A program made the translations under genes and the position numbers. A DNA stretch of 55,656 nt from Ferrimonas sediminum (GTDB taxonomy: Bacteria > Pseudomonadota > Gammaproteobacteria > Enterobacterales > Shewanellaceae), in the NCBI RefSeq assembly GCF_900100175.1, contig NZ_FNEM01000018.1, positions 1 to 55,656 on the forward strand. Reading direction: 5' to 3'. Of this stretch, positions 35,366 to 44,361 are shown piece after piece. Under the pieces are notes generated by a model. That model did not search any database. It saw nothing but the letters and a program-made list of their open reading frames with translations, and was not told the origin of the DNA. Within the stretch, counting starts at the first letter, position 1, and the number at the start of each line of letters is the position of its first letter.

Positions 35366-35752
35366 ATGGATAGCACACTCATTAATACGATTGGCACAGA
35401 TGTTGCAAAACCGGTCTTAAAGCCAGAACTGGCTACCGAGCAGCAGCGCAACAAGGCGGAACAGGTTGAAGCCGTTGCGGCCGATGCGGTGACGGCAACA
35501 GCCCGTACCGAAGAGAAGAAAGAAGCGTTCGATGAGCGCGTGGCCGAGGCCACCCGTGGCATGAACGAGTTTTTCGACTCCATAAATAAAGAGATTCGTT
35601 TTCATATTGATGAAGACACCGATCGCAGCGTCGTCAAGGTGATAGAAGCCAACAGCGGCGATGTGATCCGGCAAATTCCTTCCGAAGAGGTGCTGGAACT
35701 TGCCGCCCGAATGTCGGAAGCCAGCGGTTTGCTGGTAAAGGACGAGATTTAA
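35366..35752 (+). CDS. flaG: FlaG family protein
   Basis: This 128-residue protein has a flexible Ala/Glu/Lys-rich N-terminal half and a C-terminal FlaG domain (about 70-128) with NKEIRFHIDEDTDRSVVKVI and VIRQIPSEEVL. FlaG proteins affect filament length in polar flagella. From ATG 35366 there is AAGGAAAGGG upstream; a frame-extending start at 35339 has none. Confidence 0.93.
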   Translation: MDSTLINTIGTDVAKPVLKPELATEQQRNKAEQVEAVAADAVTATARTEEKKEAFDERVAEATRGMNEFFDSINKEIRFHIDEDTDRSVVKVIEANSGDVIRQIPSEEVLELAARMSEASGLLVKDEI

Positions 35753-35797
35753 TAATCTGCCGCGCCATGGCGCGGACGTTGAGGCAAAGGTGAGTGT

Positions 35798-37150
35798 ATG
35801 GGCTTAACCGCAGTGGGCCTGGGGTCCGGTTTGGATATTAATAATATCGTCAAGGTTTTGGTCGATGCCGAGAAGGTGCCTAAACAGGCCAGCATGGATG
35901 CCAAGGAAGCCGACATCCAGGGAGAGATCTCCGCCTTTGGCAGCATCAAAAGCTCACTGACCACCTTTCAGGATGCCCTGGAAGCACTCTCTGATGCCTC
36001 AACCTTTGCTCCACGCAGTGTCACCCTGAATCAGAAGAGCTACCTCAGCGCCACCGCGACCGAAGAGGCGGTGGCCGGCAGTTACAACATCCAGGTGGAG
36101 CAACTGGCGGAGAGCCAGAAGCTGGGCACGGGTGTGGTGGCCGATCCACAGGCAGCCATCGGGGCCGGGGCTCTAGACTTTACCGTCAACGGCGACAGTT
36201 TTACCGTGGATGTGGCAGCGGAGGATTCGCTGCAGGAGATCATGAAAAAGATCAATGAGGCCGAGGATAACGTTGGCGTCAATGCCACCATCGTGACCGA
36301 TGACAGCGGCAGCCGTCTCATCCTCAGCTCCAAAGAAACCGGCATCGACAACCAGATAACCCTTGGCGCCAGTGGTGATGCTGCCCTGACCGGTGTTTTC
36401 GGTACCACCACCGAGCTGCAACCGGCAAAGGATTCCATCATCCACATTGATGGCCTTAAGGTGACCTCGGCCAGTAACAGCGTCGACGGCGCCATCCAAG
36501 GGGTGACCCTGGATCTCAATAAGGCGGACATCGGCGAAACCACCAAGGTCACCATCGCCAATGATGACGACAAGATCATCGATAACATCGAGTCCTTCGT
36601 CGAATCCTACAACGAGTTGATGACCACCCTGGCGGACTTGACCGCCTATAACGCCGATACTGAAAAGTCCTCGACCCTGCAGGGGGATTCCCTGCCCCGT
36701 GGCATCCAAAGCCAGATGCGGGGCATCCTTGGGGGATTGTTTGACACCCGCGATGGCCAGAAATCCACATCAATGTTCGGTATCACCATCGACCGTTACG
36801 GAAAAATGGAGATCGATACCGATAAGTTGAAGGGGGCCGTGGAAAATGACATTGGCAGCCTGAACGATCTGTTTACTGCAGAGGAAACCGGTCTGGCGGC
36901 CAGGTTGGATAGCGCAGTCGAAGTTTATGCCGGTACCGGCGGTCTTATTGATGGCCGGGAAGACTCCCTGGATAACCAGCTAAAGCGAATCGAAGAGGAT
37001 CGCGAGGCCCTGGATACCAGGATGCTGGCCTATGAGAACCGCTTGTACGCCCAGTTCAACGCCATGGATCTAGCGGTATCGCAGCTCACCGCTCAAAGCT
37101 CCGACCTGCAGGCCCGCTTTGATGCCTTGCCTGGCTTTACCCGGGATTGA
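35798..37150 (+). CDS. fliD: FliD, filament cap
   Basis: This 450-residue cap protein has N-terminal GLGSGLDINNIVKVLVDAEK, a central beta-rich domain and a C-terminal coiled segment with QLKRIEEDREALDTRMLAYE and LYAQFNAMD. It caps the filament tip so flagellin can polymerise. It is followed by chaperone-type genes, as in the Vibrio flaGHIJ unit. Confidence 0.95.
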   Translation: MGLTAVGLGSGLDINNIVKVLVDAEKVPKQASMDAKEADIQGEISAFGSIKSSLTTFQDALEALSDASTFAPRSVTLNQKSYLSATATEEAVAGSYNIQVEQLAESQKLGTGVVADPQAAIGAGALDFTVNGDSFTVDVAAEDSLQEIMKKINEAEDNVGVNATIVTDDSGSRLILSSKETGIDNQITLGASGDAALTGVFGTTTELQPAKDSIIHIDGLKVTSASNSVDGAIQGVTLDLNKADIGETTKVTIANDDDKIIDNIESFVESYNELMTTLADLTAYNADTEKSSTLQGDSLPRGIQSQMRGILGGLFDTRDGQKSTSMFGITIDRYGKMEIDTDKLKGAVENDIGSLNDLFTAEETGLAARLDSAVEVYAGTGGLIDGREDSLDNQLKRIEEDREALDTRMLAYENRLYAQFNAMDLAVSQLTAQSSDLQARFDALPGFTRD

Positions 37151-37152
37151 TT

Positions 37153-37473
37153 ATGAATCAACAGTCTCTGGAGCAGATCAGTCAGTCCATCTCCGAACTG
37201 CTCAGCCAGATTGAGGCGGCGGACGTGGAGGGGCGGGATGACCTGCTGCCCCGGCTTAACGAGCAGATCGAGGCTCGCCGCGTTTGCCTGGCGGAGCTAT
37301 TGAATACCGAATTGGCACAAAACCGAGAGTGGCTGAAGGTTCAGCTGGATATCTCCCGCGGCCTTGCCCAGCAGGGCAAGAGCCAGCTCGAAAAACAAAG
37401 AGGTCAGCTGGGCGGCTATAAAAAGGGCCGCAAGCAGGTCTCCGTCTACCAGAACATAGAATTAGGAAAGTAA
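37153..37473 (+). CDS. FliT-like / FlaI flagellar chaperone candidate
   Basis: This small helical protein (about 106 aa from ATG 37153, 108 from TTG 37147) has an amphipathic N-terminal helix (EQISQSISELLSQIEAADVE) and a basic C-terminal tail (KKGRKQ). It sits between fliD and fliS, where Vibrio has flaI, a FliT-like gene. FliT is the FliD export chaperone. The assignment rests mainly on position and helical make-up. Confidence 0.7.
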   Translation: MNQQSLEQISQSISELLSQIEAADVEGRDDLLPRLNEQIEARRVCLAELLNTELAQNREWLKVQLDISRGLAQQGKSQLEKQRGQLGGYKKGRKQVSVYQNIELGK

Positions 37474-37474
37474 C

Positions 37475-37876
37475 ATGCGTGGTTCTTTAAAAGCTTACCG
37501 TCAGGTTTCCGTAGACAGCCAGAAGGCCGAAGCCTCCCCCCATAAGGTCGTGCAGCTTCTGCTGGGCGGCAGCATCGACAAATTGATTCAGTCGAAGTTG
37601 GCCATCGAAACCAATCAAGTGGCTAAAAAAGGCGAATTGATGGGGCGCAGCATGGAGATCATCACCCATCTGAAAGCCTCCCTGGATCGTGAACAGGGCG
37701 GTGAGATTGCCGCTAACCTTGCGTCTTTGTATGAGTACGTTCTGCGCCGCATTGCCGAAGCCAACGCCGGAAACGACAGTGGCATCGTGGATGAAGTCGT
37801 GGATCTGCTGAAGACGGTTAAAGAGGGCTGGGATGCCATCCCGGCAGAACATCACCATATTAAGCAGCCGGCATAA
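37475..37876 (+). CDS. fliS: FliS, flagellin export chaperone
   Basis: This 133-residue all-helical chaperone has N-terminal AYRQVSVDSQKAEASPHKVV and ASLDREQGGEIAANLASLYEYVLRRI, the FliS signature. It binds the flagellin C-terminus and prevents early polymerisation. It is last gene of the sigma-28 unit. Confidence 0.95.
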   Translation: MRGSLKAYRQVSVDSQKAEASPHKVVQLLLGGSIDKLIQSKLAIETNQVAKKGELMGRSMEIITHLKASLDREQGGEIAANLASLYEYVLRRIAEANAGNDSGIVDEVVDLLKTVKEGWDAIPAEHHHIKQPA

Positions 37877-38029
37877 TCTGTTTTAAGTAAACTGGGTTGT
37901 TGGCCGCTTATTAACCGTCAGAAACCCAGGTCGCTTGCTAATATGTACTTTCTCATTACAATAACCGGACAAGAAATGCTGCTCAGGCAGTCAATGCACC
38001 CTCTAGTGAGTGCTTTAAGTCGGATTTTC

Positions 38030-38055
38030 AATTAGCTACGCTTAAATTGCTAATT
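38030..38055. promoter_or_regulatory. Inverted repeat upstream of flrA
   Basis: AATTAGC (38030-38036) and GCTAATT (38049-38055) are perfect inverted arms 12 bp apart, ending 27 bases before the flrA ATG. This is the layout of a repressor site for the master regulator. The binding protein is unknown. Confidence 0.35.
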
Positions 38056-38082
38056 AGTGCGGGTATGGCCGGAAGATAAGTA

Positions 38083-39516
38083 ATGCAAACAGAACAAAGC
38101 ATATTATTAGTGGATTGGGACCCGGAACGGCTCCAACAACTAAGCTTTTTACTTAACTTCCTGGGAGAGCAGGTCGAGTCAGTTAAAATGGCCGAACTCC
38201 CGATGCGACTGAATGACTCAGAACGCTACAGAAGTGTGATCTTCGGTCAAAATAATGAGACCGATAGCGAAACCGCAGTTCAATTGTTGCGTGATTTTCC
38301 TCACCAGCCATTTCTGTGTCTGGATACGCGTCCCTTGGAGATTGCCAACCTGGTTGGCGAAATCGCGCTGCCCTTCAGTTATGCCCAGCTGACCGAGATG
38401 CTGCATTACTGCCAGGTGTACAACCGTACTCGTCATGAGCTTGCCCCCACCAGTGCCAACCAGACTAAACTGTTCCGCAGCCTGGTCGGTCGAAGTGAGA
38501 GCATCGCCGAGGTGCGTCACCTGATGGCCCAGGTAGCCGAGACCGAGGCAACCGTGCTGGTTCTGGGTCAGTCCGGCACCGGTAAAGAGGTGGTGGCGCG
38601 TAATGTTCATTACCTCTCCAAGCGCCGTAACGGCCCCTTTATCCCGGTAAACTGCGGTGCCATTCCGGCCGAACTGCTGGAAAGTGAGCTGTTCGGACAT
38701 GAGAAAGGGGCCTTTACCGGTGCCATCGGTACCCGCAAAGGCCGGTTCGAGATGGCCGAAGGCGGCACCCTGTTTCTGGATGAGATCGGCGACATGCCGG
38801 CTCACATGCAGGTGAAGTTGCTGCGGGTGCTGCAGGAAAAGACCTTTGAGCGGGTCGGGGGCACCAAGCCTCTGCAGGCGGACGTACGAATCGTGGCCGC
38901 CACCCATCAAAATCTCGAGGTGATGATAGAGAAGAATCAGTTCCGTGAGGATCTCTACTATCGCCTCAATGTCTTCCCCATCGAAATGCCGGCTCTGAGT
39001 GAGCGAAAAGAGGACATTCCTCTGCTGCTTCAGGAGTTGGTGACCCGCCTGGAAGGCGAGGGCAAAGGCGCGGTTCGCTTTACTCTGCGTGCGGTGGAGT
39101 CGCTGGTGGCCCACCCCTGGTCCGGCAACGTTCGCGAACTGTCGAACCTGGTGGAGCGGATGGTGATTCTCTATCCCAACGGTCTGGTGGACGTGAACGA
39201 CCTGCCGCTGAAGTACCGCCATGTGGACGTGCCCCAGTACTCGCCGGAATACCCGGAAGAGTTGCAGGAGCGTGATGCGCTGGCCGCGCTGTTCTCCGGT
39301 GAGGAGAGCATTGAACTGCCGGAGCAGAAGTTCTCGTCTGAACTGCCTGAAGACGGCCTGAACCTCAAGGACATGCTGGCCGAGTTGGAGGTGGAGATGA
39401 TTCGCCAGGCTCTGGACCAACAAAGCAACGTGGTGGCGAAGGCCGCCGAGATGCTGGGCATGCGCCGTACCACCCTGGTGGAGAAGATGCGCAAGTACGG
39501 TCTGAGCAAGGCCTGA
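38083..39516 (+). CDS. flrA: FlrA, sigma-54 master regulator of flagellar genes (FleQ family)
   Basis: This 477-residue enhancer-binding protein has an N-terminal FleQ-type receiver-like domain (about 5-125) without a proper phosphorylation pocket. The AAA+ domain (about 135-370) has Walker A GQSGTGKE (162-169), the sigma-54 contact loop GAFTGA (209-214), Walker [12 protein letters not shown] and the Arg-finger region [13 protein letters not shown]-terminal Fis-type HTH lies at about 430-475 ([20 protein letters not shown]). FlrA activates flrBC with sigma-54 in V. cholerae, and the FleQ family binds cyclic-di-GMP. Confidence 0.96.
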   Translation: MQTEQSILLVDWDPERLQQLSFLLNFLGEQVESVKMAELPMRLNDSERYRSVIFGQNNETDSETAVQLLRDFPHQPFLCLDTRPLEIANLVGEIALPFSYAQLTEMLHYCQVYNRTRHELAPTSANQTKLFRSLVGRSESIAEVRHLMAQVAETEATVLVLGQSGTGKEVVARNVHYLSKRRNGPFIPVNCGAIPAELLESELFGHEKGAFTGAIGTRKGRFEMAEGGTLFLDEIGDMPAHMQVKLLRVLQEKTFERVGGTKPLQADVRIVAATHQNLEVMIEKNQFREDLYYRLNVFPIEMPALSERKEDIPLLLQELVTRLEGEGKGAVRFTLRAVESLVAHPWSGNVRELSNLVERMVILYPNGLVDVNDLPLKYRHVDVPQYSPEYPEELQERDALAALFSGEESIELPEQKFSSELPEDGLNLKDMLAELEVEMIRQALDQQSNVVAKAAEMLGMRRTTLVEKMRKYGLSKA

Positions 39517-39521
39517 AAACC

Positions 39522-39546
39522 GGCGGCAGGATTGCCGCCTTTTTTC
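39522..39546 (+). terminator. flrA terminator
   Basis: The stem GGCGGCA-GGAT-TGCCGCC is followed by TTTTTT. Confidence 0.92.
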
Positions 39547-39835
39547 CGCTTTTTCCTTATTCGTTAACATCTTCTTCCTCCGTTGCGGCGACCGCTGTCG
39601 ACGCGGAATTGCAGCAAACTGTGATCGGTGTCGCAACATTGGTGTTTTGAGTTTTATGTTCAAGCTGTTGATACCTCTGAATTAAACCAAGATCACACAT
39701 TGAGTGAATCAAGGCTGCCCGAGCGTCACTTTTTACCTATCCTGTTATTGCCCTTTTAAATGCCAGTGTCTGGCATAATTCATGCATTATTTGCTCATCG
39801 CGTTCAGATTTACTTTTTTTTGACAGGATGACTAC
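39547..39835. other. flrA-flrB intergenic region
   Basis: This 289-bp stretch follows the flrA terminator and holds no convincing gene. It contains the sigma-54 site at 39771-39786 and presumably the FlrA-binding enhancer upstream of it. Confidence 0.5.
39771..39786 (+). promoter_or_regulatory. Sigma-54 promoter of flrBC
   Basis: TGGCAT-AATTC-ATGCA has the correct GG-N10-GC spacing (39772-39773, 39784-39785), with A for the first T of the -12 element. Start predicted near 39797, 39 bases before the flrB ATG. Confidence 0.75.
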
Positions 39836-40879
39836 ATGGCGGCCAGCCAATCCACCCTTGCTTCCATTGATGCCCCCATGGCGGGTAGCCAGGCCGAAAG
39901 CCGCCTGAATCACCAGATGCATTGTCTGCCGGCCGGGGTTTTGCTGCTGAATGAGATGGGCATTGTGGAACAGGCCAATCCCGCCGCCTGCGAACTGCTG
40001 GAGCAGCCATTGGAGGGAAAAGCCTGGCGTCAGATTATTGACTCGGCCTTCGCCCCGAGAGCGGACGACGGTCATGAAGTGTCATTAAAGAATGGAAAAC
40101 GCATCAGTCTGAAAACCCGCTCCCTGACACCGGAATCCGGCCAGCTGGTGATGCTCACCGATTTGACCGAAACCCGCCGCATGCAACATAACGTCTCCCA
40201 CCTGCAGCGTTTGTCGGCATTGGGCAAGATGGCGGCGTCGCTGGCGCACCAGATCCGCACCCCCCTGTCCGCCGCCCTGCTGTACGGTGCCAACCTGGCC
40301 AGCCCCAAGCTGGATGACGCCGGCCGGGCACGGTTTCAGCAGAAGCTGATGGCACGGTTGGGGGAACTTGAGCAGCGGGTCAATGATCTGCTGCTGTTTG
40401 CCCGCGGCGGTCATACCCAGAAGCTGGAGCCGTTGTCGGTGGTCAACCTGATACAGGATCTGGGCACCAGCTGCGAAGCGGTGCTGCAGCAGCGTCAGGC
40501 CGACCTCAGCTGGGCATTTCAGGCCTCACCCTATATTGAGGCCAATGTCACGGCCCTGCAGGGCGCGCTGCAAAACTTGATCAATAACGCCCTGGAAGCC
40601 AATGCCAGTGCCATTCGTATCACCGTGTCCGAGCTCAAGGGCCGGGCGGTGATTCAGGTGGCGGATAACGGCAACGGCATGACCCAGGAACAGCAACAGC
40701 AGGCGATGACGCCGTTTTACACCACCAAGGCCAACGGTACCGGCCTTGGTCTGGCGGTGCTGCACTCCATCTGCCGGGCTCACGATGGCACCATCAGCCT
40801 GGCATCCCTGCCCGGACAGGGCAGCCAATTTACCCTGACCTTTCCATGCCTGGAACAGCAAGAGGAACAACGTGCATGA
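39836..40879 (+). CDS. flrB: FlrB, flagellar sensor histidine kinase
   Basis: This 347-residue soluble kinase has no membrane segments. It has a PAS-like domain (about 25-115), a HisKA domain with His 138 in LAHQIRTPL, and a HATPase_c domain with NLINNALEANAS (N box), VADNGNGM (G1) and GTGLGLAVL (G2). FlrB phosphorylates FlrC to activate middle flagellar genes. Its stop overlaps flrC by 4 bp. Confidence 0.95.
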   Translation: MAASQSTLASIDAPMAGSQAESRLNHQMHCLPAGVLLLNEMGIVEQANPAACELLEQPLEGKAWRQIIDSAFAPRADDGHEVSLKNGKRISLKTRSLTPESGQLVMLTDLTETRRMQHNVSHLQRLSALGKMAASLAHQIRTPLSAALLYGANLASPKLDDAGRARFQQKLMARLGELEQRVNDLLLFARGGHTQKLEPLSVVNLIQDLGTSCEAVLQQRQADLSWAFQASPYIEANVTALQGALQNLINNALEANASAIRITVSELKGRAVIQVADNGNGMTQEQQQQAMTPFYTTKANGTGLGLAVLHSICRAHDGTISLASLPGQGSQFTLTFPCLEQQEEQRA

Positions 40880-42219
40880 GTAAGCACACCATCTTAGTGG
40901 TTGAAGATGATCTGGGCCTGAGAGAAGCTCTGGTGGACACCCTGATGCTGGGGGGGTACCAGTGTCTGGAAGCCGGCGATGGCCAGGAAGCCCTGATTCA
41001 GATCGGGCGACAGCGCCCGGACATGGTGATATCCGACATTCAGATGGCCGGTATGGACGGGGTGGCGTTGTTGAAAGCCATTCGGGCCAAAGATCTGCAG
41101 TTACCGGTCCTGTTGATGACCGCTTATGGCACCATCGATGCCGCCGTGGAGGCGATGCGCTGCGGCGCCAGCGATTACCTGGCCAAGCCGTTTGCCCCGG
41201 AGGTGCTGTTGCACCAGGTGGAGCGCTATCTGATGCCGATGCCGGATCCGGTGCCCCAACCCATCGCCGCCGACCCCGCCAGCCAGCAACTGCTGGCCTT
41301 GGCTGGCAGGGTGGCACAGTCCGACGCCTCGGTGATGATCGCCGGCCCCAGTGGTTCAGGCAAAGAGGTGTTGGCGCGCTATCTGCACCAGCAGTCGCCT
41401 CGTGCCAGTGCGCCCTTTGTGGCGATCAACTGCGCCGCCATTCCGGAAAACATGCTGGAAGCCACCCTGTTCGGTTATGAAAAAGGCGCCTTTACCGGTG
41501 CGGTGACCGCCTGTGCCGGCAAGTTTGAGCAAGCCCAGGGCGGCACCATATTGCTGGATGAGATCACCGAGATGGATCTCAGCCTGCAGTCGAAACTGCT
41601 GCGGGTGTTGCAGGAGCGGGAAGTGGAGCGCCTGGGCAGTCGCAAGACCCTCAGCCTGGATGTGCGGGTGCTGGCTACCTCCAACCGGGATCTGAAGCAG
41701 GCGGTGGCCGACGGTGAGTTCCGCGAGGATCTGTACTACCGCCTGAATGTGTTTCCGCTGACCTGGTTGCCCCTGTGTCAGCGCCCCGGTGACATCGTGC
41801 CGTTGGCCGAGCACCTGATTGGCCGTCACTGCAGTGGCCGCAGCGGTGGCGCGATGCCCCGGTTGACCGAGGCCGCCAGACTCAAGCTGAAGCAACATGC
41901 CTGGCCCGGGAACGTGCGTGAACTGGAAAACGTGGTGCAGCGGGCGTTGATCCTCTGCATTGGCCAGAACATTGAAGCGGATGACCTGTTTATCGATACC
42001 GGCACGGCGCCGGTGATGCCCGTGGCTCAGGTGGTCGACGCCAAGTCAGACAGCCTCGGGGACGAACTGAAACTGCAGGAGCATCAGATTATCGTCGATG
42101 CCCTGAACCACCACGGCGGCAGCCGCAAGGCGGTGGCCGAGCAGCTGGGGATCAGCCCCCGCACCCTAAGGTACAAATTGGCCAAGATGAGAGACATGGG
42201 GATCGAATTGCCGGCGTGA
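40876..42219 (+). CDS. flrC: FlrC, sigma-54-dependent response regulator
   Basis: This 447-residue NtrC-type regulator has a receiver (1-120) with phosphoacceptor Asp 54 in VISDIQMAGMDG, an AAA+ domain with Walker A AGPSGSGKE and the KGAFTGA loop, and a C-terminal Fis HTH (SRKAVAEQLGISPRTLRYKL). It activates hook-basal-body operons with sigma-54. The ATG at 40876 is in an ATGA overlap with flrB; a start at 40846 would add ten residues that do not belong to a receiver. Confidence 0.95.
   Translation: MSKHTILVVEDDLGLREALVDTLMLGGYQCLEAGDGQEALIQIGRQRPDMVISDIQMAGMDGVALLKAIRAKDLQLPVLLMTAYGTIDAAVEAMRCGASDYLAKPFAPEVLLHQVERYLMPMPDPVPQPIAADPASQQLLALAGRVAQSDASVMIAGPSGSGKEVLARYLHQQSPRASAPFVAINCAAIPENMLEATLFGYEKGAFTGAVTACAGKFEQAQGGTILLDEITEMDLSLQSKLLRVLQEREVERLGSRKTLSLDVRVLATSNRDLKQAVADGEFREDLYYRLNVFPLTWLPLCQRPGDIVPLAEHLIGRHCSGRSGGAMPRLTEAARLKLKQHAWPGNVRELENVVQRALILCIGQNIEADDLFIDTGTAPVMPVAQVVDAKSDSLGDELKLQEHQIIVDALNHHGGSRKAVAEQLGISPRTLRYKLAKMRDMGIELPA
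42197..42212 (+). promoter_or_regulatory. Possible sigma-54 promoter of the fliE operon
   Basis: TGGGGA-TCGAA-TTGCC keeps GG-N10-GC (42198-42199, 42210-42211) inside the last codons of flrC. The -24 element is a poor match beyond TGG, so this is tentative. It would start about 75 bases before fliE. Confidence 0.4.
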
Positions 42220-42297
42220 AGCCTGTACACTGCGTGCCCTGGTCGAGGTTTTATTACAACAACAATGATGATGAAGAACGGTAAGGAGTAGCTCGAG

Positions 42298-42612
42298 ATG
42301 GAGATTGGCTCTAATCCAATGCTGAGTGAGATGCAGCAACTGACGCTGGAAGCCCAGCCCGGTGCGTTGCAGCCCACCGCTGGCCCAAGCGGCGACTTCG
42401 AAGCGCTGCTGGGTAATGCCATCGATCACGTAAATGGTTTACAGAAGAATGCCTCGGATCTGTCGACCCGGCTGGAGCTGGGAGACAGCAGCGTGACCTT
42501 GTCAGACACCATGATTGCCAAAGAGAAGGCCGGTGTGGCCTTTGAGGCGACCATCCAGGTTCGCAACAAGCTTGTTGAAGCCTATAAAGAGATAATGAGT
42601 ATGCCCGTTTAA
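42298..42612 (+). CDS. fliE: FliE, MS-ring/rod junction protein
   Basis: This 104-residue protein has a C-terminal domain with TMIAKEKAGVAFEATIQVRN and ending YKEIMSMPV, the FliE signature. It links the MS ring to the rod. First gene of the large export/switch operon; AAGGAG precedes the ATG. Confidence 0.95.
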   Translation: MEIGSNPMLSEMQQLTLEAQPGALQPTAGPSGDFEALLGNAIDHVNGLQKNASDLSTRLELGDSSVTLSDTMIAKEKAGVAFEATIQVRNKLVEAYKEIMSMPV

Positions 42613-42630
42613 TGGGCTTAAGGTAAAAGC

Positions 42631-44361
42631 GTGGCAGAGGCGAATCAGTCAACCCAGTTGGCGCTGGGAAACGACGCGGCATTGCCCATAGAGGGCGGTG
42701 ATACCGCGGCCGTAGAAGAGAATAAAGCCAACCCGTTCGGATCATTGGCCGGGACCGATACACTGCGTCAGGTGTCTCTGATCCTGGCGTTGACCGTGTG
42801 TCTGTTGCTGGTGGTCTTTATTGTCATCTGGGCTCAGGAGCCGGACTACCGGCCGTTAGGCAAGATGGAAACCGCCGAGCTGGTGGAGACCCTGGACTTT
42901 CTGGATCAGCAGAAGATCGAGTACCAGGTGGAGGGCAACGTTATCTCGGTGCCGGAAGACCAGTACAACGACATTCGCCTGAGCATGACCCGAGCCGGCC
43001 TGGAGAACGCGAACGCCACCGAACAGGACTACCTTAACCAGGAGAGCGGCTTCGGCGTCAGTCAGCGGCTGGAGTCGGCCCGGCTTAAGCACACCCAGGA
43101 GCAGACCCTGGCTCGCGCCATCCAAGAGCTACGCAGTGTCAGCCGTGCTCGAGTGATTCTGGCCCTGCCGAAAACCAACGTGTTTGCCCGCCAGCAGGCC
43201 GAACCTTCGGCGACCGTGGTGGTGGGGCTGGCCCGTAACACTGAACTGCGTCAGACCGAGGTGGATGCCATCGTCGACATCGTCGCTTCGGCGGTGCACA
43301 AGCTGTCTCCGTCACGGGTCACCGTGACCGATCAGCACGGCCGCCTGCTGAACTCCGGCAGCCAGGATGCCGTCTCCAGCCGTGCCCGTCGCGAGCTGGA
43401 AGTGGAGTCTCAGCAGGAGCAAGCGCTGCTGCGTAAAATTGACTCCATACTGATTCCGGTGCTGGGCATCGGTAACTACACCGCCCAGGTGGACGTCAGC
43501 ATGGATTTCTCCGCCGTGGAGGAAACCTCCAAGCGCTACAACCCGGATCTGCCGTCACTGCGCAGTGAGATGGTGGTCACCGATAACCAGAACGGTAAAG
43601 ATGCCATCGGCATTCCCGGTGCCCTCACCAACCAGCCTCCCATGAACTCCGACATTCCCCAGCAGGTGGACACCAACGGCGAAACCTCGGTCATTGGCAG
43701 CAACCGCCGCCGCTCCGAGGCCACCCGCAACTACGAGCTGGACTCTACCGTCAGCCATGTGCGCCAACAGGTTGGCGTGGTGCGCCGCATTACCGTGTCG
43801 GTCGCGGTGGACTACACCCTGGGTGCAGCGCCCGAAGGCGGGGTGGCAACGCCTCAACCCCGCAGCGAACAGGAGCTGGCCAACCTGCAACGGTTGCTGG
43901 AGGGCAGCATCGGTTTCAGTGGTCGCCGTGGCGACATGGTCGACGTGATCACCATTCCGTTTGCTGAGGGAGTGTCTCTGGAAGCGCCTGAACTGCCCCT
44001 GTATGAACAGCCACTGTTCTGGCGTCTGGTGAAGTTTGGCAGTGGCGCTCTGGTGATCATCGTTATCGTCCTGGCGGTGATTCGCCCGATGATGAAGCGC
44101 CTGCTGGATCCACAGGGTGACAAGACCAAGGCGCTGGCCCCTGGCGAAGAGCTGGCCGAGATTGAAGATCAATACGCCGCCGACACCCTGGGCATGCTGG
44201 CCCAGAGTGAAGGGGATTACAGTTATGCCGATGACGGCTCGATTCTGTTGCCGGATCTGCACAAAGAAGACGACATGCTGCGTGCCATTCGAGCCTTGGT
44301 GGCCAATGAACCTGAGCTGTCGACCCAGGTAATTATACATTGGTTGGAAGACGATGCCTGA
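42631..44361 (+). CDS. fliF: FliF, MS-ring protein
   Basis: This 576-residue membrane ring protein has a first transmembrane helix at about 50-70 (LILALTVCLLLVVFIVIW), YscJ-like periplasmic domains (LDQQKIEYQVEGN), and a second helix at about 470-488 (GSGALVIIVIVLAVI). The C-terminal cytoplasmic tail binds FliG. The start is GTG 42631 after AAGG. It overlaps fliG by 8 bp. Confidence 0.96.
   Translation: MAEANQSTQLALGNDAALPIEGGDTAAVEENKANPFGSLAGTDTLRQVSLILALTVCLLLVVFIVIWAQEPDYRPLGKMETAELVETLDFLDQQKIEYQVEGNVISVPEDQYNDIRLSMTRAGLENANATEQDYLNQESGFGVSQRLESARLKHTQEQTLARAIQELRSVSRARVILALPKTNVFARQQAEPSATVVVGLARNTELRQTEVDAIVDIVASAVHKLSPSRVTVTDQHGRLLNSGSQDAVSSRARRELEVESQQEQALLRKIDSILIPVLGIGNYTAQVDVSMDFSAVEETSKRYNPDLPSLRSEMVVTDNQNGKDAIGIPGALTNQPPMNSDIPQQVDTNGETSVIGSNRRRSEATRNYELDSTVSHVRQQVGVVRRITVSVAVDYTLGAAPEGGVATPQPRSEQELANLQRLLEGSIGFSGRRGDMVDVITIPFAEGVSLEAPELPLYEQPLFWRLVKFGSGALVIIVIVLAVIRPMMKRLLDPQGDKTKALAPGEELAEIEDQYAADTLGMLAQSEGDYSYADDGSILLPDLHKEDDMLRAIRALVANEPELSTQVIIHWLEDDA

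Noticed and set aside
37892-37929. Terminator after fliS
   Set aside because: CTGGGTT/AACCCAG arms are 24 bases apart and no T-tract follows, so it is not a convincing terminator.
38218-39663. 481-codon minus-strand ORF opposite flrA
   Set aside because: Antisense to flrA, whose AAA+ motifs are all intact; it also runs through the flrA terminator.
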